Assembly (NCBI GenBank): GCA_028673005.1
Contig: CM054113.1
Location: forward strand, 169,739,337-169,803,336
Direction of reading: 5' to 3'
DNA from: Tanypteryx hageni
Taxonomy: Eukaryota; Arthropoda; Insecta; Odonata; Petaluridae
Length of the DNA: 64,000 nucleotides
Position numbers and translations under genes: made by a program. Within the stretch, counting starts at the first letter, position 1; every line of letters starts with the position of its first letter. The notes below the pieces were generated by a model, which saw nothing but the letters and a program-made list of their open reading frames with translations, did not search any database and was not told the DNA's origin. This document shows, in pieces, positions 34,741 to 45,869 of the stretch.

Positions 34741-37136
34741 ATATTGACGCATAAGGGTTTGAACGTACGTTAATGTAAAGGGAGATATCCCGAGCGAGAC
34801 GGACCGGAATACATTCGCTAATTTGGGAGACGGATAAGATTAAGGAGGGCATATCTCCATTCGCCTTTTAAATAAAAAGAAGTCGAACCAAAAAAGTCGA
34901 AGATAGAATTGCGTCGAGTAAGTAAAATATGTTCGGCGAATGTGAATTTTCCAAGAATGATAACGCTATGGCATTTTTTCGTCGAGGGCGCGACGTTTCA
35001 TATGACTGCGTTTTATGAAGTTTATTTTTTTTAATGGCCTCTTTGCTTCGGGATCGGGATAATTGAAACGACGGAAGGAGGTTTTGGAAAGGGAATGAGG
35101 AAGATTAAGCTAGAGAGAGAGAGATATGGCGCGTTTCCTCGTTTATCATCGAGATAGTTGTTTTAGCGGTTCGAATGCAGTTTTGCCAAGTCACGAACGT
35201 TTTCCGTTAAAAAAAAAGAACTAGCGTGTACGTGCCGTCCCGACATTACGGCTTAATTCCCCTCGTCGGGAAGGAAAGGTCATCAAACGGATGAATTTTT
35301 CATGCCTCCCGAGATAATTTCAAAAGGAATAATTCAACGCGCGCGCGTGTGACTGCAGAGTTTAATAGTAGATTGGCTCGATGCTCTCAAAGTTATTGAT
35401 TACTTATGATTAGTGTCGAATGAGAATTTTATGTTCGTGATGATGGCGGAGAACCTATCCTGAAGTGAATACCCATTTGGAATATTGGATAATGTCGTTC
35501 CAATTCACGTGAAGTAGTTAAGAAATAAGTAAACATGCAGGTGGAGGAAACTGAATAAATCGTTCGATTTATTGCTTGAAAGGTAATTCAGAGTGGTTTC
35601 TACTGCCACGTCGTGTCTATTATAACTCTTTGATTACATTTATGCAGTAAAAATCCGATTGTCCATGTGCGGATCAACCGGACATCTGGGCGTTCTGAAA
35701 TAAGCTAAGATTATCCTTGTTAACGTCTATGCAGACCTTTTTATAGTGCAAATATTTTCTGGGGATTTAATACATTTATTTATTTATTCATAGCTCAAAA
35801 ACAGCTCCAATTCTAAATGCTCAATAATGTGTCAAATACATTTCAATACTTATGTAGTAATATCTTTTTCTGCACTCGAATGAAAATGCTCTGTGACTTT
35901 CATATTAAGGTAAACAAATTTGAAGTATTACAAATATATTTTAAGGAGTTTTACTTTTAAAATTTCAATCTTCGGATTTTCCGTGTTTTTCTATGATCCA
36001 TGCTTTAACTCAGTCCCGATCAACACGGAAAACCGAAGTTTTACTGCAAATTTATTGAGCATCTCAGCGCAGAAAAGTAACATTATCAGTCAGTTTCTGG
36101 CATAAAATTCAATTCTAATCATTTTCCAATAGTTGAAAGTTTATTTCTCCAAGCTGGCTGGAAATAAAAGAGTCTAAAAGTCAAAAACGGCATCGCAAGG
36201 AGGAAGAAAGTGACGTCAATACTGTCAAGAGAATAGAAGTGTACTTGATGTTAGAGACCCGTACTTGGCAACTATGTCTCTTCAATAGTCATAAACATAT
36301 TGGAAAAATCAATGGAAATACGCATTTCGGCTATAAAGTTGTTATATGCATTTCTAGATTTTTTTAAGTAAACCACAATTGATGACTATTTTATTGCCAA
36401 AATTAGCATTTAATTTTAAGGCTACTATAGAGACAAAGGTTGTCAATTTGATGTTGGCAATAAGGTAAGTTCGATAACTTTCTTTTGAGAGCATCGTAAT
36501 ACATAATTATATCTCCTTAAACTGTGTTTGCGTTTGGGGAGGTAGACATTGAGGCTACACATTATGACGTTTAGCACACTCAAATCCAAATTCTACATTT
36601 TCAAACTCACTGCAATGTTATTCTTCTGTCCCAAGAAATTCTTTCTGCACGGATATTTGTACACTTTGGTTGACCTTTCGACAGTTTACGACCGTCACAC
36701 ATCTGTTTTCGCAGCACACAATTTCCTATTTGCTTCCTCTACATTTTATGGAAATTAATATTTAAATTTCGCTTCGAGGACAAAATTCCTTAATTTAATA
36801 TAATATATATTGAAAACAATCTCCTCACGTCACATATGGCAATAATGATAATCAATAAAAAGTTCTCTAACCAATAACGGAGTGACGTTTACATTTGAGT
36901 TATATAGGTTTCAAAAATCTAGCCTTTTTAAAGCGGATGTCACTCATTTGAGCCATAGTATAAACAACGATAATTAACGTTTATCGCGATATTTCCATTC
37001 TATTCCTACTAATGCTACTTTCTTTTTGGATGTTTCAAGCACCTAATGACTATGCATATCCATCGCGAGAGATCTCGACGAATAGTGCCTCCTTGATATA
37101 TATCGTTGATAGCTCACAATGACTTTGGCTCAGATT
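34741..37136. other. Long unassigned stretch
   Basis: Mixed to AT-rich sequence. ORFs at 35920-36105 and 36549-36758 (+) are short and unrecognised. A GCATTTCGGC patch near 36328 matches the GAAA/stem III part of the hammerhead-like motif at 28070, but the CTGATGA half is missing. A GCAATAAGGTAAGTTCGATAAC phrase near 36458 resembles one near 51730, so a decayed copy of the same retroelement family may lie at about 36300-36500. Confidence 0.4.
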
Positions 37137-37179
37137 ATTAGATATAAAGTATTCCTTTAGCCAAACAATTAGAGGGGAT

Positions 37180-37228
37180 TAAAGCACCCAATGCATTTTG
37201 CCCACAAGGTGGGCATCTTCAGGACAGG
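37180..37228 (-). ncRNA. Mirror hammerhead-like core, mutated
   Basis: In the left arm, read on the minus strand, CTGAAGA and the same stem II are present, but GAAA is changed (its G is A) and the upstream bases do not pair well as stem I. This copy is likely inactive, unlike the plus-strand copy. Confidence 0.6.
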
Positions 37229-37230
37229 TT

Positions 37231-37275
37231 TTGCCCCTGAAGATGCCCACCTTGTGGGCGAAATGCATTGGGTAA
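37231..37275 (+). ncRNA. Hammerhead ribozyme, complete type I core by sequence
   Basis: In order: stem I 5' strand TTGCCC (37231-37236), CTGAAGA (37237-37243, fits CUGANGA), stem II GCCCAC/GTGGGC with loop CTT (37245-37259), GAAA (37260-37263), stem III TGCA (37264-37267), an ATT cleavage triplet (NUH, 37267-37269), and stem I 3' strand GGGTAA (37270-37275), which pairs fully with TTGCCC using one G-U. All invariant core positions are present. The four-base palindromic stem III has no loop, which is known in retroelement hammerheads that act best as dimers. Expected products are a 2',3'-cyclic phosphate after 37269 and a 5'-OH at 37270. Activity is inferred from sequence only. Confidence 0.8.
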
Positions 37276-38633
37276 TCCCCTCTAATTGTTTGGCTAAAGG
37301 AGTACTTTATATCTAATCCTTGATATATGCTTACTGGAACAGGCACAGGGCTCGGAATGTACCGGAGCAAACCGGAACGGTGTTTCGGTTCGTGAAATTA
37401 TGGTAAATATCGTTCCGGTTCGTGAAATTATTAAAAATATTGTTCCGGTTCCTGAAAAACATTAAGATTTCCGTTCCGGTTCATCCGAAAAAATATTATT
37501 AAAAAAATATACTATTTTCATTTGAAAACTACGACTGCTTGCCCTCACCACTGTCATTGGCCATTGCGCAGTCAAGCAAGGTCATGTGATACTAGCGACT
37601 AGAGACTGTCCGGTCAGGTTAACTAATGGATATGTGATCATAGACGACGTATGTGATCATAAAATATGATTCGTTTGTTTTGCATAAATCAACTTGAATG
37701 TGAGAAGTTTTGTGGTTCTTTCTGCTGTGTTGTATTTTTTTGGTGAGTTTTCGGTTTTCACTAAAGTTTGATGATTCCTTAGTTTTTCATAAAGCAATTT
37801 GAACGTGATAAGTTTTGTGGTAAGTTTTCCACTGAAGTTTGCAATAAATTGTAATTAAATTAATTTTTGTTTTTATGTTAGCTAACGAATAGCGAGCATG
37901 ATTTATAAATGATGTAAGCGCTTTAAACATAACGAGTTCTTCACTTCTTTCTGGTGGAATCAGATGTTTTGTATTTTGTTATTGTTACATTTAACAATAT
38001 CTCGTATTTTTGTTCGATGAGATGTTACTAAAATTTGTAATTGTAATAGAATTATTTTTTTAGTTATATTTTTCTAAAATATAGCCTAAACAGGCCTACA
38101 AAAATGAACAACTATTTAAAAAACTGGTTGAAAACTGCAGCGAGCAGCGAAAATGATCTTCAAACTGAAGCTACTCCACCAAGTAAGAAACCCAAAATAG
38201 ATTCAGAAGAAAATTCGGTAATACAACAATCGAGTAACAAAATTGAAGACAACCACGAATTGCCATATTTTTTGACTAAAGAACAACTAAAACGTTTAAA
38301 AAGTAATAATAATTGGTTAATTGTAGAAAATGATGCATTAGGTTGTTTAGTCTGCAGAAAAGTGAAAGATTTAGGAATATTCTCTGAAAAAAAATTTTGA
38401 CTTTCTAAAGTATGGCAAGAACGTTCTGTTGTTTCAGACGGTAAGACTACAGAGTCACAACAATCCAGTTTAAGAAAAAAATATATGAACATAAAAACAG
38501 TGATGCACATAACAAAGCTGCGGAAATATTAGAAAAATCAACAAAAAAGAAATTGACAGTACTATTGAAAATATGCTCAAAGAGCAATTTTTAACCACAG
38601 AAAGGGTTTTTAGGACTGTCATAATAGTTATAA

Positions 38634-38987
38634 TGCATGGAATAATTTTTTTTATATGTTGTGCAAGTTTTATCGATGATGTGCTGGAAATTGCGAAAAA
38701 AACTTTTTAAAAAATCAGAAAAAAATGTTGGTCCCTTCGGGAATCGAACCCCGGCAAAAATATTTTAAACCGAGCTCGTTTCTCCTAGACCAACGCTCCT
38801 AGATAATTTGGAAATGACTTTTATTGACTCTCGGATCGCGATTTTCAAAGGGTATTTTCTCGTAAACGACGTCGAGTTGGCACCTAGGTAGAAATAGGTG
38901 ACCGTTATTTTACATATACTTTCATTCTGTAAAGTCTCAATCCGATGCGAGTGTCACACCTTGGGGGCTTCCCTTGTGTGTACAGAA
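38634..38987 (-). mobile_element. 354-bp insertion in hAT-A with a tRNA-like core
   Basis: TTATAA occurs on both sides (38628-38633 and 38988-38993). Removing the insert restores a plausible reading of the transposase (RTV...YKYQRPFVDLP). The tRNA-like segment is central, not terminal, so this is not a classical SINE with a 5' tRNA head. The 3' side (38810-38987) resembles nothing else in the window. Confidence 0.65.
38733..38806 (-). ncRNA. tRNA-like sequence with A and B boxes
   Basis: On the minus strand, GTTGGTCTAGGAG matches the D-arm/A box of proline-type tRNAs and GGGGTTCGATTCCC is a strong B box, with a 4-bp T-stem. The end GGGACCA resembles an acceptor 3' end. The anticodon region is A/T-rich and does not form a proper arm, so this is a tRNA-derived RNA polymerase III promoter or tRNA pseudogene, not a working tRNA. 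Confidence 0.6.
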
Positions 38988-40711
38988 TTATAAAATATCA
39001 GAGACCATTTGTAGATCTTCCAGTCGACATCGATTTATAAAAATTAAATGGAATATCTTTAGGAAATATTTTACACTCGGACAAAACATGCTCTGAAATC
39101 GCCATCCATATTTCGTCTGAAATGAAGAAAAAGATTTGCAATGAAATATTATCTTCAAAGAAAATAATGTGTTAATAGACGAGTCAACTGCATTAAGTAA
39201 ATCATCAACTTTAGTTGTAGTCCTTAGAACATTTTTTTCTGATTTTCCTGGAGATCCTTATGTTTTTAATCTCGATTTAATAGTACTTTCAGATACCTCA
39301 GCAAATAATATTAGTTTGGAATTGTTAAATTGTTTAAATAAGCATGGTTTTGACGAAAGTTTTCTTAAAGAATGTTTCATAGGCTCTGCATGTGACGGTG
39401 CGTCAGTAATGTTGGGCAAAAATGCTGGGGTAGCAACATTATTGAAAGACAAATTTCCTAATTTAATAATTTGGCACTGTGCTAATCACCGGCTAGAACT
39501 TGCTGTTTGTGATGCAATTAATGAAGTAGTTGGAATAAATAATTTTAAAATATTTATTGATAAACTATATAGTTTGTATCACCAGTCACCAAAAAACCAG
39601 AGGGAATTGAAAGAAATAGCTGCATTACTTGACATTCAATTATTAAAAACTGGTAAGATTTTCTCTGTGCGTTGGGTATCATCGAGTAAAAGAATAGTAA
39701 ATGCTGTGATAAATAATTATGTTGCTCTCTGTGAGCATTTTACCCAAGCATCAAACGACTTAACAAGAGAAGAAAGAGAAAGACGTAAATATAAAGGATT
39801 AAAAATTTTTTTGACAAATATAGAATTTGGATGAACTAGTAGATCTCTCAATGTTTTTAGAAAGAAGAAATATCACACTCATCGAAGCTGATAAAGCAGT
39901 GAAAACAACAATACGAGTTTTAGATTCTATGGCAAATGATTATGGTCCTCGGCTACCAAGCGTGATTACTGATTTTATTTGAAAATTTTTAAAGGAGTTT
40001 CTCTTCATGACGCTAATATTAAAACTATTATAGTTAGCCAGTTTTTTAGATCATTAGCTAATAATCTTTGGAATAGAATGATGACCACTAGATCTCCACA
40101 GGTCACACGAAATGAGAAAGAACATATAGAAAACGCGAACACATACAACAATTACTTGGAATATTTGAAAATTCTTGATCCCAAAACATGGCCAAAGTAT
40201 GATGACGAAGAAGTAGATATAAAATATGGGTGAAAAATGTTCGCGCATTGTGCAAGCTATTCAAATTGGATGAAAAAGACATCATTCGTGGATTTAGATA
40301 TTTTAAAATGGATGATGGAAATGAGGTTTCAGAAGATTTGAAACCTCTCTTCAAAGCTGTGGCAACAATTCCAGTTTCAAGCAGTGAATGTGAAAGAAAT
40401 TTTAGTTCAATGAATGAAATAATGTCTCCATTGAGATGTTCTCTGTCCATTAATACTGTGGCAGCTCTGCTATTTATTAATTCTGTTGGACCACCATTAC
40501 ATCAATTTAAACCAGAAAATTATATTCGTTCCTGGTTGGCAAAAGGTCGCTATTTAGCGGGTGACACAAATAGCAGAAAAAGGGAATTAAAAAAGGATAC
40601 GACTTTTGAGTATATTTGGAAACTTTTTTAATTAATAAATTAGTGATTATTTTTTCCTTGTGATTTTGTAATTGAACGAATTATTTTTGTATAACTTTAT
40701 ACTTTATATTA

Positions 40712-40759
40712 TATCAACCGGAATATTATGTAGACGTCTACATAATATTCCGGTTGATA
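40712..40759. repeat. Perfect 48-bp palindrome near the 3' end of hAT-A
   Basis: Each half is 24 bases and perfectly complementary with no spacer; the centre is GTAGAC/GTCTAC at 40735/40736. It lies 81 bp after the transposase stop. Confidence 0.95.
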
Positions 40760-40779
40760 AAAAAAGTTACAGAGAGCAC

Positions 40780-40842
<63 letters not shown>

Positions 40843-40867
40843 GTGCTCTCTGTAACTTTTTTTATTG
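40760..40867. repeat. Inverted repeat around a (TA)n core
   Basis: AAAAGTTACAGAGAGCACAT (left) and ATGTGCTCTCTGTAACTTTT (right) flank about 58 bp of TA repeats. The whole block is palindromic and can extrude as a cruciform. It directly abuts the 48-bp palindrome. Confidence 0.95.
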
Positions 40868-41046
40868 TTCAGAATCTTCTTTGTTTTCTTCCGGAATCTG
40901 AAATGTATTTTGTTTGATTGAAAATAAATTTGTTTATAGGAATTAAAAAAAAGCATTTTCTTGTCATATTGGTTTTTTAGTCGCACAATAATTTTGAAGT
41001 GGCGTTCTGGTTCGTAAAAATTTCCATTTCGAGCCCTGAACAGGCA

Positions 41047-41890
41047 TAAAAACATTTATAAATATTATTTATGTATGTCTGCAAGCGTATTTGCACCCGA
41101 AAAATTGAGATCGAAGAAAAATATCAATAATTTAATAGTTAGCAGTACCTACAGTAAACCCAAGTCCAACGTGATTTTCCCTAGGTAATGCGGTTTTGAT
41201 CATTAGCGATTACATTAGCATGTATAAAAATTAAATATACCCGGCCCTGAATTGAGTGTGCACCGCATTTTATGTATTCGTGTGACCTGAGAAAGTTCAC
41301 ACGAGATTTTTTCCATTGGTATTAATTCGCACAACACGGTTTTGCCCAACGCGGCCAATTCCAAGAATGTAACACCCGAATTGCGCAAGGGATTGCTACA
41401 CATGGCAATATACGACGGTGTTAAATCATGGATGTGCCGAAAAGCAATAAATTCATAGTCGATGACACTATTAATCTTCTACTTAATGGCTCGATAAGTT
41501 AATCATTTTTTAAACGGCTGTACGTTCTATTCTGATCACCAAAACGTTTGCTTCTTCAAATTTAAAGATTTTTCAGATTATGACAATAATTAATCGTAAT
41601 TTTCATTCAATAATATAACACTAATCCTATCGCGCTAAAATCACAAGAGTCTCAATTATGTACTTCCTGACGTATTTCCTTTTCGAGGGCGACCACTTAG
41701 AATGCCCCAAAATAAAAACAAAAAGAGTCTCGGCGCTAAAAATCTCTAAAAACAGTCTCCGGCAGAATCGATCGGTTAAGTGAAATAGCCCTTTCAGTCA
41801 CTTATTCTTGAAACCAGTCAGCGTAAAAGGTTTACAGCATTAAAAATTCAGATTCTAATATCGCTTTTTAAAAAACCGACGAAAACTCTG
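41047..41890. other. Unassigned AT-rich stretch
   Basis: Flank of hAT-A. No motif recognised; the minus ORF 41215-41403 has no domain. Confidence 0.5.
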
Positions 41891-42960
41891 AAAATAAGAT
41901 ATCTTCAAAAATGAAAATGGAAGTTTTAATTTTTTTTGGAAAGATAAGGTATGGAATCGAGATTTTTTTCTCCTTCTCCTGTCTTTTGAATAGGATACAC
42001 CGACGGGACGGGGTTATTGGAATACGGAGCGATGAGATATTCATCGGAATAAGGGATGGGGAGGGTTTATTTCTAGCGGTGGAGAAGTTTTTAAGGGGGG
42101 GTCCATTGGTATACATATATATTTTTTCGGGAGAAAGTTTTCACCCTGAAGGGAATTCAGAAGGATGGCCCGGATTTGATGAAGGGGATGAAAAGAGGAG
42201 AGGGAGGAGGGTGCTTTTGGAGACATGCGTGGGTAAAGAAGATAAAGAAAAAACCTTAAAAATAAAGGAGGGGCGACGGAGACACATTTCCAATGCCCCG
42301 AAGGGATGTTTGGGTAAGGGGAGAGATGGAGGGAGGATGGAATATGTAAGATATGAGAGAGAAACCGATTCGAATGAAAAAGAATTTCGTACGCCGGTGG
42401 ATTGAATGAAGGGAGGGAGGTATGGAGAGAGGGGGGGAGAGTAGTGAAGAGGTGGAGGAAGAAGGGTAGAGAGAGGCGCAGGGTTTAGGGGGAGATGAGG
42501 ATGGGAGATGGAGAGTGGAAGGCTAAGTGGAGGGAGGATGTGGAGAGTGGAGGAAGAGTTGTGGGAGGGAGATGAGGAGTGGAAGGATGGATATAAGGAG
42601 TGGAGGGAAGGAGGTGGGGAGTGGAAGAGAAAGTGGAGGTAGGATTTGGAGAGTGGGGATGAAGGGAAAGTGTGGTCAGAGGAAGATGGGAATCAAAGAA
42701 AATTGGGAATATGGCGATATGGTATAGGAAATATAGGAAGTTAGAGGAGAAAAATGAATGGTGCAGGCTTAGGAGAGGTGAAAGATGTTAAGAAATGGGG
42801 GAAAAGGAGGAGAATACGGGAAGAGAGTGCGTGGGGAATGAAGAGATGAGTTGACCAGATGAAGGGAAGAAGGTTAGGGTGATGAGATAGTACATTTGAA
42901 CGGGGAGAGTTGAGGACGAAAGGAAAAGGAGAGATATATGACTTAGGGACTCGAATTTCC
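41890..42960 (+). repeat. Polypurine island
   Basis: The plus strand is GA/GGA-rich, densest at 42400-42720, where GGAGAGTGGA-like blocks recur. The ORF 41911-42405 (164 codons, Arg/Glu/Gly-rich) runs into the tract from AT-rich sequence, shows no domain and is not called with confidence. Confidence 0.75.
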
Positions 42961-43470
42961 GCTTCTCTTTATTTATAACGATATATAAGACTCAAAATGG
43001 AACCAAAAGAAAACGATTTCCTCTTCCTCCCCTCTCTCTTCCACTTCTTATAACTCCGCCTTCCAACGTCGGTCAAAAGAAGTTTTAGTTTTTGGGCGCA
43101 TTAAAAGGAAGTAAATCGAAAAAATATTTTTAAAAGTGTGACCGCCCAATTCTTTCTCTTCACCTTTCACTTTTCACGGCAAGAGAATAACCATCCGAGT
43201 TTTTCTTCAATGTATCTTATTTTGAGATGAAAAGATACGAAGACTTATTTTCTTGCCCTTAAAAATTCGTGATTCCATCACACTTTTCTCGACTCTTTTC
43301 CTCTTTACCCCCTCCCTCTCTCTCTCTCACGACCCTCCACTCTTTCTCACCCTTTCTGTTTCCTTCCATTCTTCCAACATTTTTCTGATATACAAACACA
43401 CAAAATCCGATTTACCTGATGCCGCAGGATTGAGCCTATTCCGACTGGTCTATATGCTCATTTACATGTA
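42961..43470. other. Unassigned stretch
   Basis: Short CT-rich patches (43020-43070, 43300-43350). The 86-codon ORF 43253-43513 runs into the MITE and has no domain. Confidence 0.5.
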
Positions 43471-43478
43471 CCATAGTA

Positions 43479-43725
43479 CGGAGTTTCTCAACCAATTGGA
43501 CGCGAAGTCTTGAAAACAATTATTATAAAACATTTTATCAACAAAACCTTTGCAATATGTAATGTCCTTAAAATTCCCATTAATGACTAATATAACAATA
43601 AAATAAATTTAATGTAAAAATTAACGTCTTGCTTAAGGTGGGGGTCTTGTTTTTATCATAATTGGGCCCGGGTTATTGACAACAAGTTTGGTGTGATGTG
43701 AGATGCAGAAGATTGAGAATTGCTG
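43479..43725. mobile_element. hAT MITE (247 bp) with perfect TSD
   Basis: CCATAGTA flanks both ends exactly (43471-43478 and 43726-43733). The termini CGGAGTTTCTCAACC and, as reverse complement, CAGCAATTCTCAATC fit the CAGNGNTTCTCAACC type of hAT end. It has no coding sequence. Confidence 0.85.
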
Positions 43726-43733
43726 CCATAGTA

Positions 43734-43970
43734 TACACATATGAAAAATCAAGTAAACATTAAGAAAGCAAAAAAACGCTTAAAAAGAAATCTTATTTAA
43801 TAATAAAGTAAGTTTACAGGTCAAGTAATAATGCACTTGGTGTTAACAACTTTATTATTTATAAGACAAGTACATACAGCACTTAAGTATACGTAATTCA
43901 GTCCAGGAAACTTTCAAGTTATATTAAGTTTTTAAAATTCCACTTCGTAATAATTTCACTTCATTCACCC
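43734..43970. other. Unassigned AT-rich stretch
   Basis: Nothing recognised. Confidence 0.5.
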
Positions 43971-43975
43971 AGCTC

Positions 43976-44026
43976 TTCACCTGACCATGGTTTCGTTGCA
44001 CTGCAACATCAATCGGTCGTAGTAAG
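43976..44026 (-). ncRNA. Degenerate hammerhead-like motif
   Basis: On the minus strand: a perfect stem II GTTGC/GCAAC with loop AGT (43995-44007), GAAA (43991-43994), the palindrome CCATGG as stem III and TC as the cleavage step. The CUGANGA box is reduced to TTGATGT, so this copy should be inactive. The arrangement matches the other copies, but the weak first box lowers my confidence. Confidence 0.4.
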
Positions 44027-44029
44027 AAG

Positions 44030-44700
44030 AGCTAATTTAACAAAGAGAAATTTTTACGAAGTGTATACATCCATTCGTTTATGAAGTGAATCAATTTCAA
44101 GAGCTGGGCCTTTTCTTATTAGTTTTATTTAAAATGCCAGTTATTCATTATCCGATATTCGGGAGATTGCTCCATATCCGCGGGAGTTTCGTTCCTGGGA
44201 AACAGCGCGAACATAGAAACAGTGAATACAGATGCTCATAGCTTATGGGAAAAATGGGGTTAGAGGAGTGAACTTCTTTCCCTCTTCTCACACTTTTCTG
44301 AGCAATAATTTCACTTCCTTTGCGTTTTGAGGACAAAATTTAATCAAACTTCTGTGCGAAATCTCAAAAATATTGTATAAACTACGGTTAAGTATATGCG
44401 TGCGAAGAGAGATGGAGACAAACAGAGTACCGCATAATATGGGAGTCTCGTTCCCAGTCCGCTACCTAGTCTTTCTTCTTCATATTCCTCATTTCTCCTT
44501 TCTCAAAATGACTTCTTTCCCTCACCCCTCTCATCCAACCGCCATTTTTCCAAACTTAACTTCACAAACCACGTACTACCATCAGACCTAACGATGATTC
44601 TACACGCAGAAAGTATTATTTATTTATTCTGGTTTGCAAAAGATAATGTACGTTTTATTAAAATTTAATGCATAAAAGTTTATTGTCTATTTTTTATTTT
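44030..44700. other. Unassigned stretch
   Basis: Mixed sequence with short unrecognised ORFs (44148-44336 on -, 44373-44591 on +). Confidence 0.5.
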
Positions 44701-45838
44701 TAAATAATGTCTAGCGAATTATTTCCTCTCTCTCTCTTCATTTACCCGACCTTTCCTCTTCTTCACTAATACTTATCTCATCTCTCTCCATCTCCCCCAC
44801 TACTTACCCTTCTCTCCTCTTGCTCTTAATATCAAGGATCTCGAAAATTTCTCCGAGTGTTTCTCCGAGGACACTTTTACTCCCTCTCTTTCTCTCTCGC
44901 GTAAACTGGGGAATTCTGAGGAGTCGTTTCGCGCATGCGCAATTATTATTTCGAGAGGAAGAGGGGTAGGGAGAGTCCTCGCAGTTTTATTTTTCTCGCG
45001 GTAAATTTTTCGTTCATTTTCTTCTTATATTTTTCTCTCTCTATGGGAGGACGACCCTTCGTCCAGCCCCCGAGACACCTCTTTGCACTTTAAGAAGAAG
45101 TGAAGCAGATTTCTCCCTCCATTTTCCTCCACCCACTACTCTCCGCAATCCTCCCTCCCACTCACTCTCTCTTTCTCCTTTTCTCTCTACGCTCGCGGCA
45201 AGTCTCATTGCAATCTGGGAGTGCCGCAATATAGTCCTTTTTCAAGTTTCTCCTTTCTCTCTCTCTCTCACGGCACTTTTCGTCCTGAATTCCTTCCAGC
45301 CTCTCCCTCCCTCTCTCTCCTTTTCTTTCTCTAACCCCTTCCCACACTTCCGCTCATGTTCTTGACGTCACTTCCTCAAGGCGCCTTTCCAACGGAACTC
45401 CCAGAATTGCAACCCGAAGAAAATAAAAAAAGAACACGTTGGTTCTTTTTTTCTTCTTCCATTCACCCGGTTTTAATCTCTCATCGTCTAATATCTTTTT
45501 CCCTTGCTTTTCCTCCCCACTCCTCTTCTAATCCTTGCAATCCATCCACCTACATCCCCTTCCCTTCCTTCCCTCGCAACCCCTCCCCCATCAATTCATA
45601 CCGCATAAAAGAGAGATATGTGTGTAGAAATCAATTTTTTACCATGATTTTCTTTAAGAAAAATATAAGGGAGACGAGGGTTTTCGTGTTTGCTACACAT
45701 GCACACACACATACACAAGCACGGGCGCATGCGCACGCAAACACACAGGCATTAATGTCTCAAAAATTTTCAAAGAGGGAGAAGCTTCAAAAAAAGTCTT
45801 TCTTCTCTTCGCTTCTCCTTATCGTTCTCCTTCCCCTC

Positions 45839-45869
<31 letters not shown>

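Larger units (their letters stand above)
37137..37317. repeat. 181-bp near-perfect inverted repeat carrying hammerhead motifs
   Basis: The left arm (from ATTAGATATAAAG to ATCTTCAGG, 37137-37222) and right arm (from CTGAAGATG to CTTTATATCTAAT, to 37317) are complementary except for a few bases, around a spacer of about 14 bp. Each arm contains one hammerhead-like core, pointing outwards. Penelope-like elements are known to have terminal repeats in direct or inverted arrangement, so this may be such a terminal pair. It ends 28 bp before hAT-A. Confidence 0.9.
38104..40631 (+). pseudogene. hAT transposase pseudogene of hAT-A, KIAA1586-like
   Basis: The ATG at 38104 opens MNNYLKNWLKTA and a CLVCRKVKDLGIF segment (about 38343-38380) that looks like part of a zinc-finger (BED/TTF-like) region. 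The catalytic RNase H-like fold follows: LIDESTALSKSST (about 39170), ACDGASVMLGKNAG (about 39388), WHCANHRLELAV (about 39473), SVRWVSSSKR (about 39665). The C-terminal dimerisation part is SSSECERNFSSMNEIMSPLR (about 40378-40437), with a stop at 40629-40631. The pattern resembles animal proteins named E3 SUMO-protein ligase KIAA1586-like, which are hAT-derived. Lesions: frameshift at an A-run near 38390, insertion 38634-38987, stop near 39040, frame changes near 39165, 39830 and 39980, and another near 40233. It is therefore dead, though each segment is still well conserved. Confidence 0.85.
37346..41038 (+). mobile_element. hAT-A: full-length hAT transposon with perfect 8-bp TSD
   Basis: The left end is CAGGGCTCGGAATG and the reverse complement of the right end is CAGGGCTCGAAATG. 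Both flanks are AACAGGCA (37338-37345 and 41039-41046), an exact 8-bp target duplication. The left subterminal region repeats GTTCCGGTTC several times (about 37375-37485), as expected for transposase-binding sites. It contains a transposase pseudogene (38104-40631), a 354-bp insertion (38634-38987) and a palindrome block at 40712-40867. The perfect TSD suggests a fairly recent insertion, although the gene is already broken. Confidence 0.95.

Noticed and set aside
38733..38806. Functional tRNA-Pro gene
   Set aside because: The anticodon arm is A/T-rich and unpaired; only the A and B boxes are preserved.
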